DNA of 64,000 nucleotides. Origin: SZUA-36 sp963753105 (GTDB taxonomy: Bacteria; Pseudomonadota; Gammaproteobacteria; Xanthomonadales; SZUA-36). Within the stretch, counting starts at the first letter, position 1. Each line of letters opens with the position of its first letter. The stretch is taken from positions 930,001-994,000 of the forward strand of contig CAVWBD010000001.1 in assembly GCA_963753105.1 (NCBI GenBank), read 5' to 3'. Under the pieces are notes generated by a model, which had not been told where the DNA came from, did no database searches, and saw only the letters and a list, made by a program, of their open reading frames with translations. Shown in pieces: positions 30,155 to 40,600 of this stretch. The position numbers and the translations under genes were made by a program.

Positions 30155-31972
30155 ATGAACATGCATAAGGATATAGCTACTGAGAATGGTTTGGTTTTCT
30201 CACAATTGATAATTCTCATTTGTGTGATGCTGGTCAGTTTTTCTGCATTCGCCGCAGATCCCGTGATTAAGGAAAGTAAAGACGAAGGTGGCGACAATAA
30301 AATTCAATTGAAGGTGGTTAAGGCCGGGCGAAGAGCGCACGTTACCGTTTCGGGAGTGGAAACTGGCAAGGTCCTGGGTACCTTCCGTGCCAATAAAAGG
30401 GGTAAGTTGGAGGCGAAATTTCCCTGAACTCTGGGCAAATCGTGCCTTGCAACATTCAGGTCGAAACATCCGGCGGCAATGCCACGCGTCCGCTTGCAGA
30501 TGCGCCGGCCGATTGCGGAGGCCAAAACACCGGTGGTGGTGGAGCCACACCCGGCCACGATGATTTGGTGTATACCGGCCCCGGAACGTGCCTTGAATGT
30601 CACAGTGACCACGCTCTCGATGTGTTCGAGTCCACCCACTATCAGTGGAAGGGGACCGCCCCTGACATGATCAATCAGGCCCTCTGGTTGCAGGGCAAGC
30701 ATGCTGGGGCCGTGAATACTTATTGTGGAAATATAACAAGTAACTGGCAGGGCTGCAGCAATTGTCACATCGGTCTCGGTGCTGAACCTGAAGCGCTACC
30801 TTCGCAAGCGCAACTTGAAAATATCGATTGCCTGATTTGCCACCAGGAAGCATACAAGCGAAGAAAGTGAACGGGGTTTTTCAGCCAGACACCGCCACCA
30901 TGAGCATTAGCATGGACGAGGCCGTACAATCTGTACACAAGCCCACGCGTGCGACCTGCTTCAGTGTCATGCAAAGGCTGGAGGCGGCGATGCCGTGAAG
31001 CGGGGCGACTTGGCCCTGGCAACGGCCCATACAGCGGACGAGCAATACGACGTGCATATGTCTACAACCGGTGCCGACTTGAATTGCCAGTCCTGCCACG
31101 TGCCGGAGAACCACCGCTTCCCGGGCAAGGGGTCCGATATTCGTCCCACAGACCTGGTGGGTGTGGATCTGGACTGCACCAACGGTGGTTGTCACAACAC
31201 TTCACCGCATGACAGTTCGAATATCAACCGTCACACCGATAAGCTCGCTTGCCAAACCTGCCACATCCCCACCTATGGCAAGAATGCCAGTGATTCCATT
31301 GCAACTGAAGCCACGGAATTGCATCGCAGTTGGGAGTCGGGTTCCGATCACACTCAGGCGCCCTTTCACCCTGTATTGGTCAAAGCCAACGACCTGGTAC
31401 CCGTTTACCGCCACTGGAACCGCATGAGTGACAACTACCTGTTGTTCGACCAGGTCTATGAAGACCAGGAGACAGGTACGTATCACACGAGTACTCCCGA
31501 TGGTGCTGTAAACGACGTTGACAGCAAGCTCTATCCATTCAAGTACAAGACATCCGATTACCCTCTGCGGACCGTGTCCAACCAACTCATCGCGCTGGAT
31601 ACCAGTATGTTTTTCGCTGACGCGGATGCAGAAGCTGCGGCCATCTCAGGATTGGAGAATATGGGTTTCATGGGGATGACGAGTATAAATGGGTAACTAC
31701 CGATACCTATCAACTGCTCAACCATCAGGTCAGCCCCAGTGACGACGCCTTGAACTGCTCAGCATGCCATATGAGCACCGCACGGATGGATTGAGGGTGA
31801 TTTAGGCTTTGCCCCTACCAACGCCAATCGCGCCACTTGTGCTTCGGGTTGTCACTCGGGTGAAAAGGCCTACGAGTGGAGCTTTGGAAGTCGAGAGGAG
31901 TTCGAGGAGCATAACAAGGGACACCGTGAAAAGCGTGCGAAATGTCGGGATTGCCATAGTTTTAATCGCTAA
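30155..31972 (+). CDS. Multihaem c-type cytochrome (ten haem motifs), frameshifted
   Basis: About 605 codons. ATG 30155 has a very strong AAGGAGGAGA site and starts a signal peptide ending VSFSAFAADP. A beta-rich domain of about 80 residues comes first (IQLKVVKAGRRAHVTVSGVE). Then haem motifs in order: CLECH, CSNCH, CLICH, CLQCH, CQSCH, CTNGGCH, CQTCH, CSACH, CASGCH, CRDCH. Two are not CxxCH: CTNGGCH has four residues between the cysteines (31175-31195) and CASGCH has three (31838-31855). Frames change near 30427, 30865, 30965, 31676 and 31793. It is exported and probably an oxidoreductase or electron conduit related to octahaem cytochromes; the substrate is unknown. Confidence 0.82.
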
Positions 31973-32118
31973 TCACGAGCGAGTCCCGTGCCCCACGCTG
32001 ATGGAATTCCATGGCGTGGGGCTGTTGATAGTATGGATACTGCTGTGCGTTGCCTTACGGACAGCCAGAGCAGCCCACACCGTAACACGGGCTGAAACAT
32101 CAAGTGGGTTATTACAGA

Positions 32119-32877
32119 CTATTTCCTGACGAATTTGTATACGAAGCGATCGGTTTTGCCGCGGATGGATTGGTCGAAAACGCTCAAGTCGTGTTAACGC
32201 CCTATGGCGCAGGAACTTGCTTCCGCCTCCAGCGTGAAGCACGTGTCCGCGAAAGCTGTCACTGACGAGCTGCGGGTCAATGCGGTGCAACTCCTTGGCG
32301 ACTTCGGCCGGATCACCACCAGGGTTGGCAACGTGGTCGACCAGGCCCAGCACGGCGCCGGGTTTCATCGCCGCACACAATTTGTCCAGCAACCAGCCCC
32401 GTATCGATGGGCTGCCAGCCATTGTCCACATCGGCAAACAGGAAGTCATGCCAGGTCAGCACCAACAAAGCGGCATCGAGGAAATTGTCTTCGAATTCCA
32501 GGTCGTCGACCTCGCAGAGACGGTATCGGTGTTGCGAGGCGTCCATTGGCATGACGTTGCTGGTAAGCGTCGCCAATGAACGACATATAAGCCTGGTTAT
32601 TGTGCGCGATGACCTTGCCTTCTTCACCGACCAGGGTATCCAGTATCCCGGTGTAATAACCCGAGCCTGAGAACATGTCGAATACCGTCATGCCTGGCTT
32701 GATTTCAAAAAAGGAAAGAACCTCTGAAGGTTTGCGGTCGGCGTCCCTGGCAACATCTTCTGCCGGGCCTTTGTGGGTTGGCGATTGCACGGCCATCGCT
32801 TCATTGACTTCCGCACTACCACCCTGGGGGCAGGGGGAGGTCAGGAACAGGCTGAACATGATGGCTGAACAACTCAT
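32119..32877 (-). CDS. Exported class I SAM-dependent methyltransferase (COG4798-like), frameshifted
   Basis: About 253 codons from ATG 32877. A short signal-like N-terminus (SCSAIMFSLFLTSPC) precedes the SAM-binding fold: KPGMTVFDMFSGSGYYTGIL is motif I, then DDLEFEDNFLDAALLVLTWHD, and MKPGAVLGLVDHVANPGGD. The C-terminus IRGKTDRFVYKFVRK is read in a third frame and stops at 32119. Breaks lie near 32560, 32430 and 32225. Predicted methyltransferases with a signal peptide and this layout are common in proteobacteria; the substrate is unknown. A GC hairpin at 31986-32020 separates it from the multihaem cytochrome gene, which points the other way. Confidence 0.78.
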
Positions 32878-33028
32878 CGTCGAATTCCTCTTATACCGCC
32901 CGGCGCATTATATTGTCAGACGCCTTCAATTGCATTTTGGTTACGGTAAGCGGTTATAAATGTGCGGTGAAATACCCGTTATTCGACATGAAAAACAAGC
33001 CATTCCCGTAGGCGGGTTGTTCCAGAAC

Positions 33029-34636
33029 TCAGAATGCCTGTTTCCTGACCCGATGAGTATTTTCAGGTCTTTGTTGTACAGGCCTCGCGTTCACGACGGT
33101 CAGCCGAACACGCCGGGATAGCTGGTTGGTGTCAGGGATACCACTTATACCCGTGGCCGCCGCCGCCTGTTCTCCCGGTTGCAGCGTTTTGCGGAATTCC
33201 GTGAGAAAGTACGCAGTTGGCCATTGTTATCAATATATTCCACTTTCACGACAATAGCTCTCACGGCCACCGGCGAGTCGTTCAGTACCGCGGCACCCAC
33301 TGTGCCATTTTGTCCCAGAAAAGCCCCGGTCTGTATGTATTCGCCCGGGTTATTGGGCATGTCCAGCAGTGCCAGTTCTATCCGGGCTTCCTGGCCGGTC
33401 GGTGAATTGGATTGAGATGCGACCTGGTAGTGCTTGATGGCCGATTCCATATTCCCCGAAAGTTTGTCCATGTTCCCGAGCAGGTAGTTGGCTTGCGCTG
33501 TGGGTAACAGTTCAAGACTGTATTCAAGGTCTGTCCGGGCCGCTGCAAAATTCTTTCGTTCATATCGGACCTGTCCGCGGCGCAGGTAGTGGTAGAAGAA
33601 GCCATCATCGCGTTTCAGGGCATCGTTGTAGGCACGCTCGGCTTGTCGGAAATTCTCGCTGGTGGCATAGATGTCTCCAGACAGGGCGTGAAACAGGGCT
33701 TCCCTGGGTTCAAGTTTTATGGCTTCAGATGCCAGCGAGCGGGCTTCTTCCAGTTTGTCCTCCGCCAGTGCCTTGCGCGCTTCATCGTGGGCTTTATAGG
33801 CTGGCACCGTGCTGCGCAGATATGCGGTTTTCCGCATGATAAATATCCCGGCCAAACTCCCCTTCCGTCGGCAAGGTTGCAGCGGTTGCCTTGTTGTTGG
33901 CGACACGTTCGGCGGATGGGGGTGCGAGGCAAACAAGCCGGACAGCCAGTCGCTGCGGCGGCTCTTTGGACAGCTCAACGAAGGTCTCCTGCAGTTCCAC
34001 CGCACCCTGCGGGTTGTAGCCGGCGGCTGACATGTAGCGCATACCGTAGAGGTCGGACTCACGTTCGGCATCCCGTCCGTACTTGGTGGTGATCAGTTGC
34101 GCGCCCAGTTGTGGCACGATCATGGCGATTTGCTGGCCGGCCTGGCTCTCAGCTTTGCTGACGCCGTACATCATCGCGGCCATCATACCCACCTGGGTCA
34201 GCAGGCCCTTGGATTGCTGGCGTGCGCCGTGGGCGGCGTCGGCATGTACGATTTCGTGGCCCAGTACTGCAGCGAGTTCGGCCTCCGACTCCAGTTCAGT
34301 CAAGAGACCGCGGTTGACCACGATTTTCCCGCCGGGCAGTGCCCAGGCATTGGGGATCGAGTCATTGAGGATATGGAATTCATAGGGTAAATCCCGGCTG
34401 GATTGCTCAGCCAGACGGTTGCCGACGGATTCCACATATTCGGTGAGCGCCGGGTCCAGTATGTAATCTCCACCCTGGGATTGACGCATGGGTGCATACA
34501 TCTGTTGACCCACTTCACGCTCCCAGCTTTCATCCAGGTTGGGCAACACAAAATTCTTTTCACCGGTGACCGGGTTGGTGCTACACCCGGCCAGTGTGAA
34601 GGTAAGGACAAGAATAGCGAGGAGGATTCTGCGCAT
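33029..34636 (-). CDS. M48 family metalloprotease lipoprotein with TPR repeats (BepA-like), frameshifted
   Basis: About 535 codons from ATG 34636. Lipobox LAGC (Cys 18) directs it to a membrane facing the periplasm. The zinc site is HEIVHADAAHG (HExxH) with the third ligand Glu in AERESDLYGMRY. After a break near 33930 the C-terminal half carries tetratricopeptide repeats (ARKALAEDKLEEARSLASEA; NFRQAERAYNDALKR). A second break near 33195 gives an ending ISGIPDTNQLSRRVRL and a stop at 33029. E. coli BepA, with the same domain order, is 487 residues and assists outer-membrane protein and LPS assembly; that role is inferred here. Confidence 0.85.
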
Positions 34637-34867
34637 CGTATTTCACCCATTCACAAAGTGCACCAGCAAGTATATACACTCGCAAGTCCCTATTCGATTG
34701 CAGGAAGTTATCAAATGCGATGGATTTGCAGCCAGGGTTTGAAAAATACCAAATTACTTATTGCAAATTCCCCGGGAAAGCCGTAGATTCAATGCCCTGT
34801 AGTTAAGTGTCAATCGAGAGCTAATGAAAACCTGATGTTGAAAGGCAATACACAATCCAACCGCTGC
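34637..34867. other. Upstream region of the arginine operon, possible promoter
   Basis: No gene is seen between the M48 protease start and the leader peptide of the arginine operon. A possible rightward promoter is TTGCAA at 34761-34766 and TAGATT at 34784-34789, with a 17-base spacer. No clear ArgR-type box (two facing half sites of the TGAAT/ATTCA kind) stands out near it. The element ACAATCC at 34852-34858 can pair with the end of the leader ORF, as described under the attenuator. Confidence 0.4.
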
Positions 34868-34930
34868 ATGGTCCGACGAGTGCGACGTACTGGTTTTAAC
34901 ATAGCCGGCCGGGTTGTCATGTGCCTCTGA
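34868..34930 (+). CDS. Arginine-rich leader peptide of the arg operon (candidate)
   Basis: A 20-codon ORF starting MVRRVRRTGF. Five of its 20 codons are Arg, four of them within codons 3-7 and three of these the usually rare CGA. It ends with TGA at 34928-34930, 20 bases before the terminator hairpin. Its start lacks a strong Shine-Dalgarno, the weakest point of the case. Placement between a possible promoter and a terminator, ahead of arginine biosynthesis genes, is what a ribosome-stalling leader peptide for transcription attenuation would look like. Too short to recognise by homology. Confidence 0.55.
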   Translation: MVRRVRRTGFNIAGRVVMCL

Positions 34931-34980
34931 GAAAGACACGATGAAGAATCAAAAAACCCAGCCAACGGCTGGGTTTTTTT
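34906..34980 (+). promoter_or_regulatory. Candidate transcription attenuator of the arg operon
   Basis: A strong intrinsic terminator lies at 34951-34980: stem ACCCAGCC / GGCTGGGT, flanked by A and T runs that extend it, ending in seven T residues. Its 5' arm AACCCAGCC (34956-34964) can instead pair with GGCCGGGTT (34906-34914) at the end of the leader ORF, 8 of 9 positions. That segment can also pair with ACAATCC (34852-34858) using its GGGTTGT end (34911-34917), with one G-U. These give mutually exclusive pairings as in his or trp attenuators. Stalling at the Arg codons would free the antiterminator and allow transcription of argF'. The mechanism is inferred from sequence only. Confidence 0.6.
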
Positions 34981-35030
34981 GTTTTGGGCCGACGAAAACT
35001 CGGCATGTACATGTATACGGAGAATTGAAA

Positions 35031-36035
35031 GTGAAACATTTTTTATCCACCAGTGACTGGTCAGTCGAAGACCTGGAATCCCTGTTGCACTTGGCGGGGG
35101 AACTGAAGCAGAACCCCTTGAACACGAGCCTGAAGGGGCGCTCGATCGCCCTGTTGTTTCTCAACCCGTCCATGCGAACACGGACCTCGTTCGAACTGGG
35201 TATGCAGCAACTGGGTGGTATCGCCATCGTGCTGCAGCCGGGCAAGGATGCCTGGGGCCTGGAGTTTGAGGCCGGTGCCGTCATGGACGGTGATGCCGAG
35301 GAGCATATCGCGGAAGCCGCCGGTGTTTTGTCGCGTTACTGTGACCTGATCGGAATCCGGGCGTTTCCTTCATTTGTCGATTGGTCAAAAGACCGCGAGG
35401 ACCACGTGATCAAGTCGCTGGCGCAGCATGCCACGGTGCCGGTGATCAACATGGAAACCATCGTGCATCCCTGCCAGGAACTGGCCATGATGCTGGCGTT
35501 GAAGGAAAGGATGGGTGACGTTGCAGGACGCAAGATGGTGCTGACCTGGACCTGGCACCCACGGCCGTTGAACACCGCGGTGGCAAATTCCGCCCTGATG
35601 ATCGGCACCAAGTTTGGCATGGACGTGACCCTGCTGTGCCCGGAGCCCGATTACCTGCTGGATCCGCAGTTCATGGACACGGCCAGGGACAATGCGGCGG
35701 CCAGCGGTGGCTCATTACAGGTCAGCCACGATATCGAATCAGCCTATGACGGTGCCGATTTTGTCTATGCCAAGAGCTGGGGCGCCCTGCCTTATTACGG
35801 CCGCCCCGAAGAAGAATACGAAATACGCAAAAAATACCGCCACTTCATCGTGGACGAGGAAAAAATGGCTCTGACCAACAATGGCCTGTTCAGCCACTGC
35901 CTGCCGTTGAGGCGAAATATCAAGGCCACCGACGGTGTGATGGATGCGCCGTATTGCCTGGCGCTGGACGAGGCCGAGAACCGCTTGCACGTGCAAAAAG
36001 CACTGATGATGACATTGCTGGGAGCAGATCAATGA
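35031..36035 (+). CDS. argF': N-acetylornithine carbamoyltransferase
   Basis: 334 residues from GTG 35031. It uses carbamoyl phosphate to turn N-acetylornithine into N-acetylcitrulline. Motifs: carbamoyl-phosphate site NPSMRTRTSFELG, then LQPGKDAW, HPCQELAM, and the close YAKSWGALPYYG and SHCLPLRRNIKATDGVMD. It matches the Xanthomonas acetylornithine enzyme in layout, and Glu in MDGDAEEHIAE stands where the succinylornithine enzyme has Pro, which favours the acetyl substrate. The argG ATG follows its TGA directly. It is intact in a region where the other arg genes are broken. An ordinary ornithine carbamoyltransferase is unlikely given these motifs and the presence of argE downstream. Confidence 0.92.
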   Translation: MKHFLSTSDWSVEDLESLLHLAGELKQNPLNTSLKGRSIALLFLNPSMRTRTSFELGMQQLGGIAIVLQPGKDAWGLEFEAGAVMDGDAEEHIAEAAGVLSRYCDLIGIRAFPSFVDWSKDREDHVIKSLAQHATVPVINMETIVHPCQELAMMLALKERMGDVAGRKMVLTWTWHPRPLNTAVANSALMIGTKFGMDVTLLCPEPDYLLDPQFMDTARDNAAASGGSLQVSHDIESAYDGADFVYAKSWGALPYYGRPEEEYEIRKKYRHFIVDEEKMALTNNGLFSHCLPLRRNIKATDGVMDAPYCLALDEAENRLHVQKALMMTLLGADQ

Positions 36036-37245
36036 ATGACGACAGAAAAGACCCCGATCGTACTCGCGTTTTCCGGTGGCCTGGATACCAGCTACTGCGT
36101 GCTGGAATTATTGGAGCAGGGCTATGAGGTGCACACCGTATTTGTCGATACCGGCGGGCTGAGCGCCGGACGAGGTGAACTGGATCGAGGAGCGTGCCAT
36201 GTCACTGGGCGCACACAAACACCACGTGGTGGATGCCAGCCAGGAGATCTGGGATGAGTTTGTCGTGCCGCTGGTGTGGAGCCAGTCCAGGATGCTGGGT
36301 GAATACCCGATGCTGTGCTCCGACCGTTACCTGATCGTCAGGCTGAGCCTGCAGTTATGTGACGAACTGGGCACCAGTCATTTTGCCCACGGTTGCACCG
36401 GCATGGGTAACGACCAGATGCGTTTTGACCAGACGGTGCGCAGCCTGGGTGACTATGAGATCCACGCGCCGATCAGGGACCTGCAGAAAGAACCCGGTAA
36501 TCATCAGGGACATCGAGATCGAGAATCCTGCAAAAAGGCCGGTGTTTCGATACCCGGAAAGACCGGCAAGTATTCGATCAACGAAAACCTGCTGGGTGTG
36601 ACCATGTCCGGCAGCGAAATCGACGAGTTCGCTTCCCCGGGCGCGGAAACCTGGCAGATTGCCGCCCCGCGAGGAATGGCCGGCAGAGCCATTGCGGGTA
36701 TCCATCCAGTTTGAGAAGGGCGGGGCGGTTGCGCTGGATGGCGAGGAGATGGCCGGCCCGGAAATTTTGCAAGCAGCTGAACACGCGGTTTGGCCAGTAC
36801 GGTGTCGGCCGGCATATTTATACCGGTGATGTCACCATCGGCCTGAAGGGCAGGATTGTTTTCGAGTGCCCGGGCATCGATGCGCTGTTGCTGGCCCACC
36901 AGGCGCTGGAGGACTGTGTCAATACGCGTTTCCAGAACCAGTTCCGTCACCAGGTGGCGCAGCGCTGGGCGGAACTGGTCTATACCGGCTTTTTCTACGA
37001 ACCGCATAAGCAGGACCTGGAGGCCTACCTGGCCAGTTCACAGGCCTATGTGACCGGCACCGTGACGCTGGAAACTACCGGTGGCTCCATGCACGCGGTG
37101 GCGATGGACTCCGATTTCATCGTGCAGGATCCCAACGCGGTCTATGCACAGAGCTGCAACTGGTCACCGGCAGAGGCGGAAGGCTTCATCAAGCTGACCG
37201 GCCAGAGTTCGACCACGGCCACGCGGGTCAGGGAAAAAGTCATAA
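36036..37245 (+). CDS. argG: Argininosuccinate synthase, frameshifted
   Basis: About 403 codons. It condenses (acetyl)citrulline-derived citrulline with aspartate using ATP. P-loop-like N-terminus VLAFSGGLDTSYCVLELL, then VDTGG, AHGCTGMGNDQMRFD, and GKYSINENLLGVTMSGSEID. It resembles the divergent ArgG of Xanthomonas more than the classical form. Breaks lie near 36172, 36505, 36680 and 36770. The stop is TAA at 37243-37245, overlapping the ATG of argE (TAATG), reached after one indel just before it; as written the frame runs into argE. Start ATG 36036 directly follows the argF' stop, so translation is coupled. Confidence 0.92.
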
Positions 37246-38310
37246 TGAACCTGGCCGGCGTGCTGGACCACCTGGAAAGCCTGGTGGCGTTTGACACGCA
37301 AAACCCGCCACGGTCACTGGATGCAGACTCGCCGATTTTTGGCTGGATCAGGGATGCATTTGGGGCCGGGCTTTGATATTGAAATGACCGATCATGGTCA
37401 GGGCCGTGTCAGCATGCTGGCGGTGCGTGGTAAACCCGTCACTGCTGTTCAACGTCCACCTGGATACCGTGCCGGTGATTGAGGGTGCACGATTCCCGGC
37501 GCTGGAACTGACACGTGATGACGACCGGGTTTACGGCCGTGGAGTTGTGATATCAAGGGCGCGGCTGCCTGCCTGCTGGAAATTGCCGCAGTACCAGCGA
37601 GCCGATGGCCCTGCTGTTTACCACCGATGAGGAGGGCGCCAGCGGCTGTTGCATCGCTGAGTTTGTCAAAACCGGCCGGAGCCGGGCGTTCTCACAGGTG
37701 GTGGTGGCGGAACCAACGGATTGCCTGGCGATCACCAGCCACCGGGGTTACTTGTCGGTCAAGGGTCAGGTTCACGGGGTCTCGGGTCACTCGTCCGAGC
37801 CGCGGGCGCTCGCGGGATAACGCCTTGCACAAGCTCTCCGCCTGGGTGGCCGCCGCCGTTGACAAGGCAGCAGAAATGGAAGAGCGAGGGCCGCCGACCC
37901 TGTTTCAATGTCGGCGAGGTGCACGGCGGCATCAAATCGAACATGATTGCCGATGCGGCAGACATGCACTGGAGCGCCCGCCTGTCGCCCGGTGACAGTA
38001 ATGACGAGTTCCTGGAGACCATGAGCGGCCTGGATCGCAGTGGCGTCGGCGCAGTGGCACGTGCCGTTTTCCGGCCCGCCGTTACCCACCGGTGGCATGG
38101 ATACCTCGCAGGCCGAAGCTTTTGTCGAGCGGCACGGTCTTGAGACCGGTGCCGCGGTGGATTTCTGGACCGAGGCATCGTTATTTGCGCAGGCGGGCAT
38201 TGCCGGCCATCGTGCTGGGGCCTGGCAACATCGCCCAGGCGCACGTGGTGGATGAGTGGGTCAGTGTCGAGCAATTGCAACGGGCCTTGAGATTTATACA
38301 CAATTGGTAA
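37245..38310 (+). CDS. argE: Acetylornithine/acetylcitrulline deacetylase (ArgE, M20 family), frameshifted
   Basis: About 355 codons. A zinc-dependent M20 hydrolase that removes the acetyl group; in the Xanthomonas-type route the substrate is N-acetylcitrulline. Metal motif LLFNVHLDTVPVIEG, then VYGRG with the CDIKGAAACLLE-type segment, catalytic Glu in LFTTDEEGASGC, VAEPTDCLAITSHRG, and VHGVSGHSSEPRAL. The end is FIHNW with TAA at 38308-38310. Breaks lie near 37370, 37440, 37545, 37590, 37810, 37890, 38060 and 38205. It starts at the TAATG overlap with argG and is followed 6 bases later by the kinase gene. Confidence 0.9.
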
Positions 38311-38316
38311 AAAGCA

Positions 38317-39638
38317 ATGACTGAAGTACGACAGATCGTCCACGAACTGCTCGCCCAGCTGGGTTCCAGCCGGGAAGCGCAGCAGTACCTGAAGGAATTT
38401 TCCGAGTACCAACAAGGCGCGTTTTGCCGTGGTAAAGATCGGCGGCGGCATATTGCGCGACCACCTGGAGGAACTGACCTCGGCACTGGCATTTCCTGCA
38501 CCGCCTTGGTCTGATCCCGGTGGTGCTGCACGGCGCCGGGCCCGCAGCTGGATACGGCGCTGACGGATGCCGGTATCGAAACCGAGAAACGTGACGGCTT
38601 GCGGGTGACGAGCGAGGCAGTCATGTCGGTTGCGCGGCCTTTGATGTACCGGGAGAACCTGCGCCTGGTCGATGCGCTGGAGAGCCGGGGCATCCGGGCC
38701 CGTGGTATCCAGCACGGTGTCTTCCAGTGCAAGTTATCTCGACCGGGAGAGCTACGGCCTGGTCGGTGAAGTCGAACAGGTCGAACTGGACGCGGTGGAG
38801 AGTGCGGTGCGCAGTGGCGCCGTGCCGGTGTTGACCTGCCTGGGTGAGTCGCCATCCGGCCAGGTGCTGAACATCAACGCCGATATCGCCACCCGTGAAC
38901 TGGTCTGGAGGCTGCGGCCGCACAAGGTCATATTCCTGTCACCCACCGGCGGCCTGCTGGACCGCCAGGGCCGGATCATTTCCGCGGTCAGTCTGACCAA
39001 TGACTACGAGGCGCTGATGCAACAGCCCTGGGTGCACTCTGGCATGCGTCTGAAATTGCAACAGATCAACGAAATGCTGCAGCGCTTGCCGGATGATACC
39101 TCGGTATCCATTACCTCTGCCGCGCACCTGACCCGGGAGCTGTTTACCTACCGGGGTGCCGGCACGCTGGTCAGGAAGGGCGAGGCGATCAATGTGCACG
39201 AGAACCCGGATGCGGAAACCCTGGCGACGGTCACGGAGCTGGTCGAGCACGTCTTTCGGCAGGAACCTGCGGGATGACTGGTTTGAAAGTCTGCACGAGC
39301 CACTGGTCCTGTTGTCGGAAACCGGGCGTGCGGCAGCGGTTATGACCACGGGTGTGGATGGTCTGCCCTACCTGGACAAGTTCGCCGTGACATCACAGGC
39401 GCAGGGTGAAGGTCTCGGCGCTGCAGTTTGGCAGGTGGTCACGGCCCGTTACCCGGCCTTGTATTGGCGTTCGCGTAATACCAACCCGGTGACGCCCTGG
39501 TATTTCCAGCAGGCTGACAGCAGCAACCGCTACGGTCAGTGGGTGGTGTTTACCATCGGTGTCGAAGGACGCTGCCGGCAGGGAACATTGTGTCAGTGAC
39601 TGCGCTGGAGCGGGATTCCGGGTGGGTGGAGCGAATGA
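38317..39638 (+). CDS. argB: Bifunctional N-acetylglutamate synthase/kinase (NAGS-K), frameshifted
   Basis: About 440 codons, as in the fused enzymes of Xanthomonas. The N-terminal amino-acid-kinase domain has FAVVKIGGGILRDHLEELTS, VVLHGAGPQLDTAL and GAVPVLTCLGESPSGQVLNI. The C-terminal GNAT domain has LPYLDKFAVTSQAQGEGLG, YWRSRNTNPVTPWYFQQADS and QWVVFTIGVE. It would make N-acetylglutamate and phosphorylate it, the first two steps of the pathway. Breaks lie near 38415, 38500, 38535, 38725, 39270 and 39575. The likely stop TGA at 39636-39638 overlaps the argC ATG (ATGA). A symbol argA/argB would describe the fusion equally well. Confidence 0.9.
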
Positions 39639-40600
39639 ATACACCACGCACCATCAACCTGGTGGGTGGGCGCGGTTATACCGGCTCCGAGTTGTTGCGT
39701 CTGCTGGCGGGGCATCCATATATGGAACTGGGGATGGCCAGTTCGCGCAGTGAAGCCGGTCAGAGCCATATCCTCCACCTGTGATGGCTGGCCGGATGAT
39801 GGCAGGACATTTACCCGGCTGGAGCCGGAGGATGTTGCCGCATACCCGGCCGATGCCTGGGTGCTGGCGTTGCCCAATGGTCTGGCGGCGAAATGGGTCG
39901 AGCATATCCGTTCCGGGTTTCCCGGCATGTGTGATCCTGGACCTGAGTGCAGATTACCGCTTTGACCCGGGATGGACATACGGTTTGCCCGAACGTTTCC
40001 GCGATCAGATCCGGACATCGAAGCTGATCGCCAACCCCGGTTGTTATGCCACCGGCTCCCAGCTTGGCCTGTTGCCATTGAAGGACCGGCTGGCATCGCC
40101 GCCGGTGATTTTTGGTGTGTCGGGTTTCAGCGGGGCGGGTAAAACGCCATCGCCACGCAATGACCCGGAGATGCTGCGGGACAACCTGATGCCCTATGCG
40201 TTGAGCGGGCACGTGCACGAACAGGAAATCAGCTTACCAGCTGGGCAGGGACGTCAGGTTTCATGCCACACGTGGCGGCATTTTTCCGTGGCATTTCCCT
40301 GACCATTTCGTTTGAACTTGGATGCTGCGGTATCAGTGGATGAGTTCCTGGAGACTTTCCAGCAGGCCTATGCGGGTGAAGACAGGATCAAGGTGTTCGC
40401 AGGACATCGCCACAGGTCACGAGCCGTCCAGGGCTCGCCCGACGTCCATATTGGCGGTTTTACCATCGATGCGCGAAACCCTGCCCGTGGCGCCCTGGTC
40501 GTGGTGCTGGATAACCTGCTCAAAGGCGCGGCATCGCAGGCATTGCAGAATCTGAACCTGGCGCTGGGGCTGGATGAAACATGCGGGAATATACACATGA
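39635..40600 (+). CDS. argC: N-acetyl-gamma-glutamyl-phosphate reductase, frameshifted
   Basis: About 322 codons. It reduces acetylglutamyl phosphate with NADPH. N-terminus INLVGGRGYTGSELLRLLAGHP is the nucleotide motif, the active-site Cys lies in IANPGCYATGSQLGLLPL, followed by VSGFSGAGKTPSPRN and HVHEQEIS. The C-terminus ALVVVLDNLLKGAASQALQN leads to LNLALGLDET. Breaks lie near 39770, 39925, 40235, 40305, 40400 and 40580. After the last one the tail reads GIYT and stops at 40598-40600, overlapping the argH ATG by ATGA. The start ATG 39635 overlaps the preceding stop, so coupling continues down the operon. Confidence 0.92.

Noticed and set aside
31986..32020. Intrinsic terminator after the multihaem cytochrome gene
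   Set aside because: GCCCCACGC / GCGTGGGGC forms a good stem, but no T-run follows, so I did not list it as a terminator.
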